Shown: positions 36,794 to 46,471, counted from the first letter of the stretch. The stretch is 64,000 bases of DNA from Paenibacillus hamazuiensis (GCF_023276405.1 NZ_JALRMO010000001.1:2170001-2234000); one strand, 5' to 3'. Notes: generated from the sequence alone by a model not told the origin. Made by a program: numbers and translations.

Positions 36794-37555
36794 ATGACCG
36801 TTACGAAGCATGTCGACCCAAGTGTCGTTTCGCTTTTGCAGGAAAAAGTAAAATCGATCAAAACACGGAAAGGAGCCATCTACCTGGTCGGCCCGATCCG
36901 ATTGCCGGTTAATTTGATGGGGGAGACAATTTTGTTCCAATGGTACTGCTGGTTAAATTGCGACGAGGCGACGGAAGATATGGGACGGATCATTGCCAAG
37001 CTATCTTCCGCCAATTTAGCCGAGTACCAGCAATCGAGCGTACTCGTTCACGGCGATTTTCAAAACGCCGATCATGCGTTGATCCGCTTTCATTCCATCT
37101 GCCATACCGGAGATATTTTCGGCAGCAAGCGCTGCGATTGCGGCTACCAGCTGAAACAATCGCTGAAGCATATCGCTGAGCATGGTGCGGGTGCGTTGTT
37201 TTATTTGGCCAATCATGAAGGCAGAGGCATCGGGTTGTTCAGCAAGGCGCTTGCATATATTTTGCAAGAGAACGGTTACGATACCGTGGACGCGAATCTG
37301 AAGCTCGGCTTTGCGGATGACGAGCGTAACTACAGCGACGCGATAGAAGTGCTGAAGGCGCTTCGAACGAAGCCGGTCACGCTCATTACGAACAATCCGC
37401 GAAAATTGGAGGCTTTGCGGGCGGCGGGACTGGACGTCGAAGACCGGGTCCAGCTTTGGGGAGACGTTTCCGAATATAACGAGAAGTATTTGAAAACGAA
37501 AATCGAGCGTTCCGGCCACCTGAATGAAGGGAACGGATGCTGCGATAACGACTGA
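36794..37555 (+). CDS. ribA: GTP cyclohydrolase II-like protein
   Basis: The 253-residue protein carries GTP cyclohydrolase II motifs: the zinc ligands Cys103, Cys114 and Cys116 in CHTGDIFGSKRCDCG, EGRGIGLFSKALAY near residue 145, ANLKLGFADDERNY, and TNNPRKLEALRAAGLDV. GCHII opens GTP to a diaminopyrimidine, the first step of riboflavin synthesis. It lacks the RibB half of RibBA, and the glutamate that normally precedes the first Cys is isoleucine. No rib genes are adjacent, so it may be a paralogue making a different product. GGAGGAG precedes the ATG and a terminator follows. Confidence 0.85.
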   Translation: MTVTKHVDPSVVSLLQEKVKSIKTRKGAIYLVGPIRLPVNLMGETILFQWYCWLNCDEATEDMGRIIAKLSSANLAEYQQSSVLVHGDFQNADHALIRFHSICHTGDIFGSKRCDCGYQLKQSLKHIAEHGAGALFYLANHEGRGIGLFSKALAYILQENGYDTVDANLKLGFADDERNYSDAIEVLKALRTKPVTLITNNPRKLEALRAAGLDVEDRVQLWGDVSEYNEKYLKTKIERSGHLNEGNGCCDND

Positions 37556-37559
37556 CTCG

Positions 37560-37580
37560 GCGCCCAAGGCGCTTTTTTTG
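37560..37580 (+). terminator. rho-independent terminator
   Basis: GCGCC pairs with GGCGC around CAA, followed by seven T residues. Confidence 0.75.
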
Positions 37581-37689
37581 TTCATTTAAATCTGAACTTG
37601 AACCGTTGAGATAAATAAAATGAGGTAATCAAGGAATAATAAGGAAATAGCTTCTATTGTTTTCAATCCTGAGCAAATCGGTGGGTACG

Positions 37690-39214
37690 ATGAGAAAAAA
37701 AGCGAAGAGGATCGAAGCAATGCAGCTGGAAGAGCTCGCTCATACGACGGATGCGGAAATTTCCGAAAATCTGCAGGACAATGAAGCTTTTGTCCGCAAT
37801 GTCTTCGACAAATGTTCGGACATTTCGGTCCGCAGGATTCTGCTTCCCGGCTCCTTATCTTGCATGGCGGTGTATCTGAGTGTTTTGATCGATGAATCGA
37901 CGTGGGACGAGGGTGTGCTTGAGCCGCTGATGAGCTTCGAGCCTGAAAAAGGCGAGGATCCGGCCGGCCTGCCGGAGCGGTTAAAGGGCGAACTGGCATT
38001 TTCCACCCCGCCGCAGTTGGTCGGAACGATGACAGATGTCATTGAGCAGATCGTTCAGGGCAGTATCGTATTATTTTTCGAATCGTATAAACAGGCGCTT
38101 GCCTTTCACACAAAAAGCAAAAATCATCGCCAATTGGAAGAACCGCGAACGGAAGCGGTCATTCGCGGTCCCCGTTTCGGATTTATTGAAGATCTGTATG
38201 TCAATATGTCTCTGTTACGGCAGTTGATCCGCAGTCCGAAATTGAAGATGGAGCGGATGACCGTCGGCAAGATCAGCCGTACCGAACGTGGCGATTGTTT
38301 ACCTGGAAGGTTATGCTGCGCCGGGCGTGGTCGAGGAAATCAAAAAACGCCTCACGCAAATAGAGATGGATTCCATCGTCGGCTCCGGTTACATCGAGGA
38401 ATTTATCAGCGACCACCCATACTCGCCATTCCCTGTAACGCGATCGACCGAGCGGCCCGATGCTGCCGCGGCATCTTTAATTTCCGGAAAAGTGGCACTG
38501 CTCGTCAACGGTACGCCGATGACGCTTCTAATGCCCGTCACTTTCTGGTACGGCTTTCAATCTGTCGAGGATTATTACACCAACTTCATATTTGCAACGA
38601 TGCTGAGGTGGCTCCGGTTTATATTTGCATTTTTTGCGATGGTGCTTCCCGCCGTCTATGTAGCCGTTACGACATTCCATCAGGAAATGATCCCGACCAG
38701 CCTGGCTCTAAGTCTGGCGAATGCCAGAGAGGTCGTTCCGTTTCCGGCCATGATGGAAATTTTGATCATGGAGGTAACCTTCGAGGCGCTTCGGGAAGCG
38801 GGCGTCCGGCTTCCCCGCCCGGTCGGCCAAACCATCAGCATCGTAGGCGCACTCGTGATCGGACAAGCGGCGGTGCAGGCGGGAATCATATCCGCCCCGA
38901 TCATCATCGTCGTGGCTATGACCGGCATCGCGTCGTTTCTGATTCCTCATACGAGCATGAGCCAGGCGTTCAGCATTATGCGGTTCCCCATGGTGATTTG
39001 CGGAGGTATGTTCGGACTTTACGGTGTAAGCGCAGGGGTCATTGCGTTGCTGATCCACATCAGCATGATGAGTTCCTTCGGCGTACCTTATTTATGGCCG
39101 CTCGCGCCCTTCAACCGCACCGGACTGGAGGATGTTTTGGTTCGGGCACCCTGGCATGTCATGTATAAAAGGCAGCAACATATTCAAATGATGCTGGAGA
39201 TGAGGAAGCGATGA
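37690..39214 (+). pseudogene. GerA-family spore germinant receptor A subunit, frameshifted
   Basis: The product is a GerAA-type subunit. Residues up to about 200 give the soluble N-terminal domain (NEAFVRNVFDKCSDISVRRILLPG, RGPRFGFIEDLYVNMSLLRQLI). The rest is in another frame: VAIVYLEGYAAPGVVEEIKKRL, then the membrane half with FPAMMEILIMEVTFEALREAGVRLP and PVGQTISIVGALVIGQAAVQAG. The junction is at about 38279-38285, where removing one C from ACCGAACGTGG would restore the family sequence. Start could be ATG 37690 or 37720. The gene overlaps the C subunit gene by 4 bases. It is either a disabled receptor or a sequencing error. Confidence 0.9.
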
Positions 39215-40392
39215 AGCCGTCCGCAATCATGATGCGCTGCATCTTGATCTTGACCGTCAGCGCGATGCTTACCGGCTGCTGGGATCGTAAGGAAATAGAC
39301 GAGCTCGCTCTCGTTATGGCAAGCGGCATCGATATGACAGACGACGACCAAATTGAACTGACACTACAGATCGCTTTGCCTACCGGTATGCCGGGACTGC
39401 TGCAAGGCTCGGCGAAAGGAAAACCGGTTATGGCGATTTCGGTAAAAGGATCCAATGCGCACGAGTTGATCGGCCAACTGCAGCAGCGGCTGTCCCGTAA
39501 AATTTTTTTCGGCCATCGCGGTATTGTTATTATCGGCGAATCCTTTGCCAGACACGGCATCGATCAAGTTCTCGATACACTGCTGCGGTTCCCGGAAAGT
39601 CGTTACAATTCCTATATTTTGACAACACAAGGGGCGTCGGCCAAGGAGATTTTGCAGCTGCCATACCACATGGAACTGATTCCCGCAATTGGGATGAAAA
39701 CGATGCAAGCCGCAAAATACAGTACGGCCACCAAGATCGATGAATTTCTCAATTCGGTCTCCACCCATGAAATTCAGCCGTATACCGCGGCCATTCGGCG
39801 TACGAAGATGCAGGAGGGCGAGTCAGGGTTCGAGATCGATCAAACCGCCGTATATTTGGATAACAAGCTGGTCGGATATTTGTCGGGAAAGCATTTGAAA
39901 GCGTTCAGAATGATGCATGACCAAGCCAAACGGCTGAAGTTGGCAATAAAGATCGAACCGGAGAAAAAGTTCACGAAAGGTACCCTTACCGTTGATATTC
40001 TCCATTTCGAAAAGAACATTCGCACTTTTGTGGATGCTGGCGGGAGCTTGCAGGCGGAGGTGTCCGTCCGGGCGAATAGCAGGGTCTCAGCCAACGATAC
40101 GACCTTGAATTTAAGCAAAACCGCGGATCTTACCCGCGCAGAGAGCGCGTTATCGCAGGAACTGCACGACATGATCGCCGGCATGATCTCGCAGACTCAA
40201 GACGAATTCAAGTCGGATGTTGTCGGTTTCGGGAAAGCGCTGCATACTCAGCATCCGGAGGAATGGAAGAAACTGAAGAGCGGCCCGTGGTTGGAGGCAT
40301 ATCCGAAAATGTCCGTCCGGGTGAACGCCGAGCTGCGAATCGTTCGTGTAGGAAGAACGCAAGAGTCGGGGCATTTGCTTGAGGAACGCTGA
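39211..40392 (+). CDS. Ger(x)C-family spore germination lipoprotein
   Basis: The 393-residue protein has a signal peptide with lipobox SAMLTGC and then WDRKEIDELALVMASGID, the typical GerC start. The mature domain includes GHRGIVIIGESFARHGIDQVLDTLLRFPESR and ends with WLEAYPKMSVRVNAELRIVRVG. In GerA-type receptors the C subunit is a lipoprotein on the outer face of the inner spore membrane. The start overlaps the A subunit stop (ATGA), showing translational coupling. It appears intact although the A gene is frameshifted. Confidence 0.93.
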   Translation: MKPSAIMMRCILILTVSAMLTGCWDRKEIDELALVMASGIDMTDDDQIELTLQIALPTGMPGLLQGSAKGKPVMAISVKGSNAHELIGQLQQRLSRKIFFGHRGIVIIGESFARHGIDQVLDTLLRFPESRYNSYILTTQGASAKEILQLPYHMELIPAIGMKTMQAAKYSTATKIDEFLNSVSTHEIQPYTAAIRRTKMQEGESGFEIDQTAVYLDNKLVGYLSGKHLKAFRMMHDQAKRLKLAIKIEPEKKFTKGTLTVDILHFEKNIRTFVDAGGSLQAEVSVRANSRVSANDTTLNLSKTADLTRAESALSQELHDMIAGMISQTQDEFKSDVVGFGKALHTQHPEEWKKLKSGPWLEAYPKMSVRVNAELRIVRVGRTQESGHLLEER

Positions 40393-40407
40393 CGAGGGGG
40401 GAGTCTC

Positions 40408-41508
40408 TTGAAAATTACCGGGCTTCAGCTTTTTTGGATGATTTTGATCATGGAAGTCGGGATGACGCTGGTCATGACGCTTACGCCGGGAGTACAGGCG
40501 GCAGGACAGGATCTGTGGATTTCCATCCTGATCGCCGGTTGCATTGCGATGCTGATCGCCTGGATAGTCACCAACGCCGCCCATCTCCATCCCGGACAAG
40601 ATCTGATCCGCTTAAGTCAGACCATCCTGGGAAGCGTATTTGGCAAAATCGTTGTCGTCGTCTATTTGGTGCAGTGGTATACCATCATTCCGATCGTGCT
40701 CAGACAATTCACTGACGTCATCAATATCATGATCATGCCGGAAACGCCGAAACTTGCGGTTATGATCGTCATGGTGCTGCTCATTTCCTATGCAGCTTAT
40801 TACGGTGGTATCGTATCCATTGCGCGCTGCAGCGAAATGCTCGGGCCTATCGTTGTTTTGATGATCGTGCTTGTATTGCTCACGAGCCTAAATAATGTTG
40901 ACGTGAGGAATCTGTTGCCGGTATTCGTGGACAACGGGGCCCAGGCGATCCTCAAAGGCGCACTGCCTTCCGCTTCTTATCTTGGACATTGCGTCGAATA
41001 TCTTATGCTCGCAGCGTTTCTGTATCAGCCCGAAAAAGGAAAGCCTTACGTTTACTGGGCCGTCGGCGGCGCCACATTTCTGGTGCTCGTTGCGATGACG
41101 ATGACGCTCACGACCATTAGCGTCCATATGAGCCCCCGGCTATGGTATCCTTTTTTCGAGATGACGCGAAAAATATCATTGTTCGGATTTATCGAGAACC
41201 TCGATCCTTTAACCATAATCACCTGGGTGGCCAGCGTGTTCATTAAATTGGCGGTATATTTGTTCATCGCGGCTTACGGAACCGCCGAATTGCTCGGGAT
41301 CAAAAATTGGCGGAACCTGGTGCTTTGGATCGCTCCGGTCATCGTGGCATTCGCTTTGCTTCCGAAAAACGTGACGCAAGCAACTTCGAATTATTTGCTT
41401 AATTACTGGGTGCCCGTCGCGATGCCCGTCAATATGATCGGACTTCCTTTGCTGCTTCTTGTAGTGGGGAAGATCCGGCAGCGGAGAAACGGAGCCGGAT
41501 CTTCCTGA
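40408..41508 (+). CDS. GerB-family germination permease (receptor B subunit)
   Basis: The 366-residue protein has about ten apolar helices and the endospore germination permease pattern: ITGLQLFWMILIMEVGMTL, DLWISILIAGCIAMLIAWI, VYLVQWYTIIPIVLRQFTDVI and a C-terminal GNxxxx-poor loop with LLPKNVTQATSNYLLNYWV. This is the amino-acid transporter-like B subunit that recognises germinants. TTG 40408 follows GAGGGGGGAG at 4 bases. The order A-C-B matches many ger operons. Germinant specificity cannot be read. Confidence 0.92.
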   Translation: MKITGLQLFWMILIMEVGMTLVMTLTPGVQAAGQDLWISILIAGCIAMLIAWIVTNAAHLHPGQDLIRLSQTILGSVFGKIVVVVYLVQWYTIIPIVLRQFTDVINIMIMPETPKLAVMIVMVLLISYAAYYGGIVSIARCSEMLGPIVVLMIVLVLLTSLNNVDVRNLLPVFVDNGAQAILKGALPSASYLGHCVEYLMLAAFLYQPEKGKPYVYWAVGGATFLVLVAMTMTLTTISVHMSPRLWYPFFEMTRKISLFGFIENLDPLTIITWVASVFIKLAVYLFIAAYGTAELLGIKNWRNLVLWIAPVIVAFALLPKNVTQATSNYLLNYWVPVAMPVNMIGLPLLLLVVGKIRQRRNGAGSS

Positions 41509-41576
41509 TCCGCTTCGCAAATCTTTTGGCGGCGATCCCGGCTTGTTGATGCCGTTTTTCTTCACCTGCCCGTCTG

Positions 41577-41585
41577 TGGTAAAAT
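41577..41585 (+). promoter_or_regulatory. candidate extended -10 promoter of the phosphoesterase gene
   Basis: TGGTAAAAT is an extended -10 lying 42 bases before the ATG at 41627. No good -35 hexamer is seen at 17 bases. Confidence 0.4.
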
Positions 41586-41626
41586 AAAGGGACGTTAGCT
41601 TTAGCAAGCAGGAAGGAGGGGGCGGG

Positions 41627-42127
41627 ATGCGCATAGGCGTAGTCAGCGATACGCACCTGAGCCCGCGGGCGGATCGGCTGCCGCAGGCGCTCGTGGACGG
41701 ACTGCAGGGCGTGGAACTGATTTTGCACGCGGGAGACTGGACCAGTCCGCATATTGCGGATTTGCTCGGAGAAATCGCGCCCGTCGACGGAGTGGCGGGG
41801 AATAACGACGGAAGCGATATCATCGCCCGTTTCCGCATGAAAAAGCTGCTTACGCTGGGGAGCCACCTTGTAGGCATCGTACACGGACATATCGGCTCCC
41901 GGTCGACGCTGGACAACGCGATAGAGGCTTTCCGCGGCGATGGCCCGGATGTTATCATTTTCGGGCATTCGCATATTCCTTATATCGGAAAGCATCAAGG
42001 AGCGCTGCTGTTCAACCCGGGATCGCCGACCGACAAACGGTTCCAGCCCAAATATTCTTACGGTATTCTGGAGCTGGGGCAGGGAGAGGCCAAGGCGACT
42101 CATTATTATTACGAAGCGAAGCAATAA
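41627..42127 (+). CDS. YfcE/MJ0936-type metallophosphoesterase
   Basis: The 166-residue protein has the calcineurin-like core: DTHL near residue 8, HAGDW at 35-39, GNND at 58-61, GHIG near 87, and GHSHIPY near 112 followed by NPGSP. These supply ligands for a di-metal site. Family members hydrolyse phosphodiesters such as bis-pNPP or 2',3'-cNMPs; the natural substrate is unclear. AGGAGG precedes the ATG. It is 30 bases ahead of the bacilliredoxin gene and probably in operon with it and the esterase. Confidence 0.9.
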   Translation: MRIGVVSDTHLSPRADRLPQALVDGLQGVELILHAGDWTSPHIADLLGEIAPVDGVAGNNDGSDIIARFRMKKLLTLGSHLVGIVHGHIGSRSTLDNAIEAFRGDGPDVIIFGHSHIPYIGKHQGALLFNPGSPTDKRFQPKYSYGILELGQGEAKATHYYYEAKQ

Positions 42128-42157
42128 TGATTAATCATCTGCAGGAGGGAACGTGTC

Positions 42158-42499
42158 ATGGCCAATTGGAAAGAAATTACGACCGTCGAGGAATGGAACA
42201 GCTTGTTTGAAGGTTCGAATGAGAAGCCGTTCGTCATATTGAAGCACAGCACCCGCTGCCCGGTCAGCACGAACGCGCTGGAGGAATACGACAGCTATTT
42301 GGGTAAGTCGCCGAACGAAGACGTGAATTACTACATGGTCAAGGTGATCGAGTCCCGTCCGGTATCGAACAAGATTGCCGAAGACACCGGCATCACTCAC
42401 GCTTCGCCGCAAATCTTGTATATCAAAGACAAATCAGCGTACTGGAATACCTCGCATTGGTCCATCACTTTGGAGCATATGACCGCTGTTCTTAATTAA
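42158..42499 (+). CDS. brxC: bacilliredoxin BrxC (YtxJ)
   Basis: The 113-residue protein is the monothiol bacilliredoxin YtxJ/BrxC. Thioredoxin-like features include FVILKHSTRCPVS with a single active-site Cys34 (the partner position is Ser37) and the cis-proline segment HASPQILYI. It removes bacillithiol from S-bacillithiolated proteins in Firmicutes that make this thiol. Its presence implies a bacillithiol-using host. AGGAGGG stands before the ATG. It lies 15 bases ahead of the esterase gene. Confidence 0.9.
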   Translation: MANWKEITTVEEWNSLFEGSNEKPFVILKHSTRCPVSTNALEEYDSYLGKSPNEDVNYYMVKVIESRPVSNKIAEDTGITHASPQILYIKDKSAYWNTSHWSITLEHMTAVLN

Positions 42500-42514
42500 C
42501 CGGAGGGACGGTTT

Positions 42515-43333
42515 ATGGCCATTCATCACGTGCCCTTCTTTTCGGGGGCGTTATACAGCCGCAAAACTTGCTGCGTTTACGTTCCGCCCGGGTATGACAG
42601 TTCCGATGAGGATACGGCTTATCCCGTCATTTACCTGCTGCACGGGCTTTACGGCCACCAGCTGAGCTGGCTGCAAAACGGCAGCGCCGAACCGACGCTC
42701 GACCGCATGATCGAAAGCGGTGAGCTTCGCCCGTGCATCGTCGTGATGCCGGATGACGGCGGGTACGACCACGGTACGTTTTATATCGATTGGTACGACG
42801 GCAGCGGCCATTTCGAGCAATACTTCGTCTACGATCTCGTCCCGCATATCGACCGCAACTTTCGTACCGCCGCGGACCGCAGGCACCGCGTTCTGTCCGG
42901 GTTGTCGATGGGCGGCTTCGGCGCCTGTTACCTCGCTTTGCGGCACCCCGATCTGTTCGGGGCTGCGGCGAGCCTATCGGGAGCGCTCGGCTCCACAGCC
43001 GAGTTCGGCGAGAAAGAATTCGCCCGCTCGAATTTCGGCCGTATCGTCGGGCCGGCCGGAGGGCCTTATGCCCGCGAACGCGATTTGTACCGGCTTGCCG
43101 AATCGAAGATCGGGTCGCCGGATCGGCCAGCGTTGTATTTTAACTGCGGCGTCGAAGACTATCTGCACCCGATGAATATGGCGTTTAAACGGCATTTGGA
43201 CGCGATCGGTTACCCGTACCGGTACGAAGAATTCGCCGGAGAGCATAACTGGGCGTATTGGACCGGGCATTTGCCCGACGCGCTCCGCTTTCTGGAAGAC
43301 TGGTTTGCCGGCCAAAGCCATGTCGGGAGCTGA
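42515..43333 (+). CDS. alpha/beta-hydrolase esterase (esterase D/tributyrin esterase type)
   Basis: The 272-residue cytosolic hydrolase has VIYLLHGLYGHQLSW (oxyanion region), the nucleophile Ser131 in SGLSMGGFGA, a probable acid in GVEDYLHP near residue 213 and the catalytic His in GEHNWAYW near residue 247. It fits the putative esterase family with EstA-type tributyrin esterases and S-formylglutathione hydrolase relatives. GGAGGGA precedes the ATG. It ends at a bidirectional terminator shared with the convergent 1005-residue gene. A link to the BrxC gene upstream suggests, but does not prove, a thioester substrate. Confidence 0.88.
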   Translation: MAIHHVPFFSGALYSRKTCCVYVPPGYDSSDEDTAYPVIYLLHGLYGHQLSWLQNGSAEPTLDRMIESGELRPCIVVMPDDGGYDHGTFYIDWYDGSGHFEQYFVYDLVPHIDRNFRTAADRRHRVLSGLSMGGFGACYLALRHPDLFGAAASLSGALGSTAEFGEKEFARSNFGRIVGPAGGPYARERDLYRLAESKIGSPDRPALYFNCGVEDYLHPMNMAFKRHLDAIGYPYRYEEFAGEHNWAYWTGHLPDALRFLEDWFAGQSHVGS

Positions 43334-43349
43334 AGCATACAAAGCGAAC

Positions 43350-43397
43350 AAAACCCTCGTCCGTCATTTCAAGCTGCAAATGATGGGCGAGGGTTTA
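43350..43397. terminator. bidirectional rho-independent terminator
   Basis: AAACCCTCGTCC pairs with GGCGAGGGTTT, with an inner TCATTT/AAATGA stem. T-rich tracts follow on both strands. It separates the esterase gene and the convergent AAA/TPR gene. Confidence 0.85.
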
Positions 43398-43420
43398 TTC
43401 GTTTACTTCCGGCTCCAGCC

Positions 43421-46400
43421 TTATTGTTTTCGCCCGCAGCCCCATTCGGCATACAGACGCCGGGCTTCGTTCAAATATGTTCCGGCCTGGTTGTGGCCGG
43501 TATCCGCGTACAGTCGGCCGGCCCATTCGCTGGCCAGCGCCGCGATCTGTACGTAACCATGGCGCCGTGCCTCGCGGATGGCCTGATCGTATTTGTCCCA
43601 TGCGACCGTGAAGCGCCCGGAGATGCGGTGCATCTCGGCTTCCACGAGCAGAAGCTGGTGCAAATAATTGTCGGGAGAATGTTTGGCCCACTTGGCGAGA
43701 AAGCGGCGGTGCCCGTGCAATGTTTTGCGGATTTGCCGCTGCTCGGGGGCGGAAGCTTTGCCGTAAAAACGCGTTAACGCGAGAGCCCCGTAAAACCGGT
43801 ACAAATGAACATGAACGAGGCCGAACAAGGACGCAATGGTGGGGCCTGCCGCATCATACACCGTTTTGGCATCCTCGGGACGGTCCAAGATCAAATGCGC
43901 CTGCAGCTGCAAGCTGTAGTAAGTATGGATGGGGGCGTAGTTCGCCAAGCCTTTCAATGCATCCAATGTTTTCGCGTCAATGAATTCCCCGGGCTGCAGG
44001 TCTTCTTGCCGCCAGTCGCGATCTTTCATAAACAGTAAAAACCGCTGCACCGAAGTCAAAATAAGCATCGTATCGCGATCCTTTGTCCGGCACACGAACG
44101 GAGCGTATTCCTCGGACTCCCGGTATATATCCTCCAATGAATCGCCGCACATGACCCGCATCATAAAGCTGTGTGCGATCGCATAGCCGGCATAAACCAA
44201 ATCGCCCGATTCGAGCCCGAGCCGGTAAGATTTTTGAAGCAGCCCAACATGGCCGGCCAAATGCTCCTTGATGTTGCATGTGAACGCTCCCGCCATAAAA
44301 TATACTTTGCCGCGAATCGACAGGTTTTGAAACTGTTCGCTGAGCTGCCGGCTGAGCGATCCGAACGCGCAGCCGCTTTGCAGCCGGCCGAGCAGGGCGC
44401 TCAGAATAACGCCGTAAATCATGTAAGCGAGCGGGGAGCCTTCCGAGTTTCCGTGATCGAGCGAAAAATTAAACATTTTCAGCATCAGCAGCACGTAAGT
44501 ATCGGGGTCGAGAAAATAAACCGGCGGGATCAAATTCACCATTAGCATGATGACGGCTTTATGATCGGGATCGGTCATTTGCGGAATGTAGAGCAAATCG
44601 ACCGGCTTTTTGAGACCGAGCTTCCAGCGCGATTTGACAAGCTCCGCCGCAATCAAAGCCCGGTTCGGGGCGATCGGTACGCGGATTCCGAACAGCCTCA
44701 GTCCCTCGAGCCCGACCTCCATCGCTTTTTCATGCATGCCGATGTTCGTATACAGCACCATCATCAGGTTATACGCCTCGGCTTTTTCCCGGTTCGTTTT
44801 CACATGCTGCAAAATCAGCGAAAAGGACCGTTCCGCTTCCTCAAAATGACCGCACAAATATTCCGTTTCCGCCAAATTCATATACACGCTCAGCGTAAGC
44901 TGATATTGGAGCTTCCAGCTGTTTTTGTCGAGAAGCTGCGTGCATTTCGCAAAATATTTATGCGCCGTTTCGAAGGCGGTGTTTTGTTTGGCCTTGCGGC
45001 CGGCTGCGATATTAAGCCGGACGAGCTGCTCTTTCTCCCTCGGTACGGCTAACCGGTCCATGCCTTTGTTCCATTGGTCGGCGATGTCAAAAACGGCGGA
45101 TTCCTGCTGCTGCGGGTTATAGAGCCGCAGCATTGCGGAGCCGATGCTGCGGTGAATTTCACAGCATTTATCTTTCGAAATCATCGAATAAACAGCCTGC
45201 TGCATCCGGTCATGGACAAAGTGGTAGATCTGCTCCGGCGCATCCGATTCCGGTGCCTCGGAATCGGAGGCGGAGGCGCGGTCTTTGCGGAAAACGGCGA
45301 CGATTCCTTCACGTTCGGCAAGTTTGGCAAGCTGTTCGGCGGTACCGATCTCCATGCCGACTGCTTCGCTGAGCAAACGCAAGGAAAAGGTGCTTCCGAT
45401 GCATGCCGCTGTCATCAGAAACCACTGCAGCTCCTGAGGCAACCGCCTAACCTTCTCGGCGAGGAAGTCCGTCATGTTTTCCGTTAGATGCAGCTCGTCG
45501 ATTTCGCCTAAATCCCACTGCCAGCTTCGCTTTTGTCGGTCGAAAGAAAGCAGCTTGCGATCGTGCAGCGATTTGAGAAGCTGCCGGGTAAATAGCGGAT
45601 TGCCTTTCGTTTTGCGAATCAACAGCCCGGCCAAAGGGGAGAGCGCTTCCGATTCGGCGGAAAACGTATCGACAAGCAGGTGAAGGGCCTGCTCTGCGGA
45701 GAACGGGTCCAGTCGGAAATGCTGCAGCCGGGGAAGGGGGGATTTGGCCAGCTTGGTCATCAGCCTGCCGAGCGGATGAGCTCCGCCGACCTCTTTGTCG
45801 CGGTATGCCCCGATGAGCAGCAGATAAGATAATTCCGAGCCTGCCGTAATCGTTTCGAGCCAATGCAGCGATGCAGGGTCCGCCCATTGCAAATCGTCGA
45901 GGAACAGGATAAGAGGCTGTTCCGCGGTAGCGACCGCTTTCATAAATTGCAGAGTCGTGCCTACAAGCCGGTTTTGCATTTCGGCCGGAGGCAGCTTTTG
46001 AACGGGAGGCTGCTTGCCGACAACAAGCTCGAGATCGGGGGCGATGTCGAGCAAAATTTGACAGTTTCCGCCGGCGGCGTCCGCAATGCGCCGCCTTATA
46101 TTCGCCAGCTCCTCTTTTCGGAGCGTGAGCAGATGTCGGACGTATTCGTGGATCGCTTGAACGATCGCCTGATAAGGCTCGTCCCGCCTAAACTGCTCGA
46201 ACTTGCCTTTCAAGAACAGGGCGCTGCCGCCGGCCACCGATTTGTGAAACTCGTAAATAAGCCGCGATTTTCCGATTCCGGAGTCTCCGGACACAAATAT
46301 GGTTTCGTGACCGCCCTGCAAAACGCGGCGGTAAGCTTCGCCAAGCAGCAGGAGCTCCGCGTCCCGGCCGTATATTTTATCCGGTAATTGAAAAGGGTTT

Positions 46401-46438
46401 ACCTCTTGTAATGGATCGGTTTTGGCTATCGGCTGCAA
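43421..46438 (-). CDS. AAA ATPase/TPR protein, signal transduction type, 1005 aa
   Basis: Residues 20-300 form an AAA-16-type ATPase: KIYGRDAELLLLGEAYRRVL, Walker A SGDSGIGKSRL and Walker B LILFLDDLQWAD. The rest to residue 1005 is helical and TPR-like, with KYFAKCTQLLDKN and GHFEEAERSFSLIL. The same pair of modules forms the middle of the large PknK-like Ser/Thr kinase-AAA-TPR-GAF-histidine kinase proteins, but here neither the kinase domain nor the GAF-histidine kinase part is present; the chain stops soon after YLNEARRLYAEWGC. The TTG start has AAGGAGG 8 bases upstream. It is divergent from the glycan cluster. Confidence 0.85.
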   Translation of the reverse strand: MQPIAKTDPLQEVNPFQLPDKIYGRDAELLLLGEAYRRVLQGGHETIFVSGDSGIGKSRLIYEFHKSVAGGSALFLKGKFEQFRRDEPYQAIVQAIHEYVRHLLTLRKEELANIRRRIADAAGGNCQILLDIAPDLELVVGKQPPVQKLPPAEMQNRLVGTTLQFMKAVATAEQPLILFLDDLQWADPASLHWLETITAGSELSYLLLIGAYRDKEVGGAHPLGRLMTKLAKSPLPRLQHFRLDPFSAEQALHLLVDTFSAESEALSPLAGLLIRKTKGNPLFTRQLLKSLHDRKLLSFDRQKRSWQWDLGEIDELHLTENMTDFLAEKVRRLPQELQWFLMTAACIGSTFSLRLLSEAVGMEIGTAEQLAKLAEREGIVAVFRKDRASASDSEAPESDAPEQIYHFVHDRMQQAVYSMISKDKCCEIHRSIGSAMLRLYNPQQQESAVFDIADQWNKGMDRLAVPREKEQLVRLNIAAGRKAKQNTAFETAHKYFAKCTQLLDKNSWKLQYQLTLSVYMNLAETEYLCGHFEEAERSFSLILQHVKTNREKAEAYNLMMVLYTNIGMHEKAMEVGLEGLRLFGIRVPIAPNRALIAAELVKSRWKLGLKKPVDLLYIPQMTDPDHKAVIMLMVNLIPPVYFLDPDTYVLLMLKMFNFSLDHGNSEGSPLAYMIYGVILSALLGRLQSGCAFGSLSRQLSEQFQNLSIRGKVYFMAGAFTCNIKEHLAGHVGLLQKSYRLGLESGDLVYAGYAIAHSFMMRVMCGDSLEDIYRESEEYAPFVCRTKDRDTMLILTSVQRFLLFMKDRDWRQEDLQPGEFIDAKTLDALKGLANYAPIHTYYSLQLQAHLILDRPEDAKTVYDAAGPTIASLFGLVHVHLYRFYGALALTRFYGKASAPEQRQIRKTLHGHRRFLAKWAKHSPDNYLHQLLLVEAEMHRISGRFTVAWDKYDQAIREARRHGYVQIAALASEWAGRLYADTGHNQAGTYLNEARRLYAEWGCGRKQ

Positions 46439-46471
46439 GAGTAAATCCTCCTTGGTAAAAAACGCTCTTTT

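Noticed and set aside
38270-38295. Programmed ribosomal frameshift in the ger A gene
   Set aside because: No slippery heptamer, stop codon or stimulatory hairpin is seen at the junction; a one-base insertion explains it.
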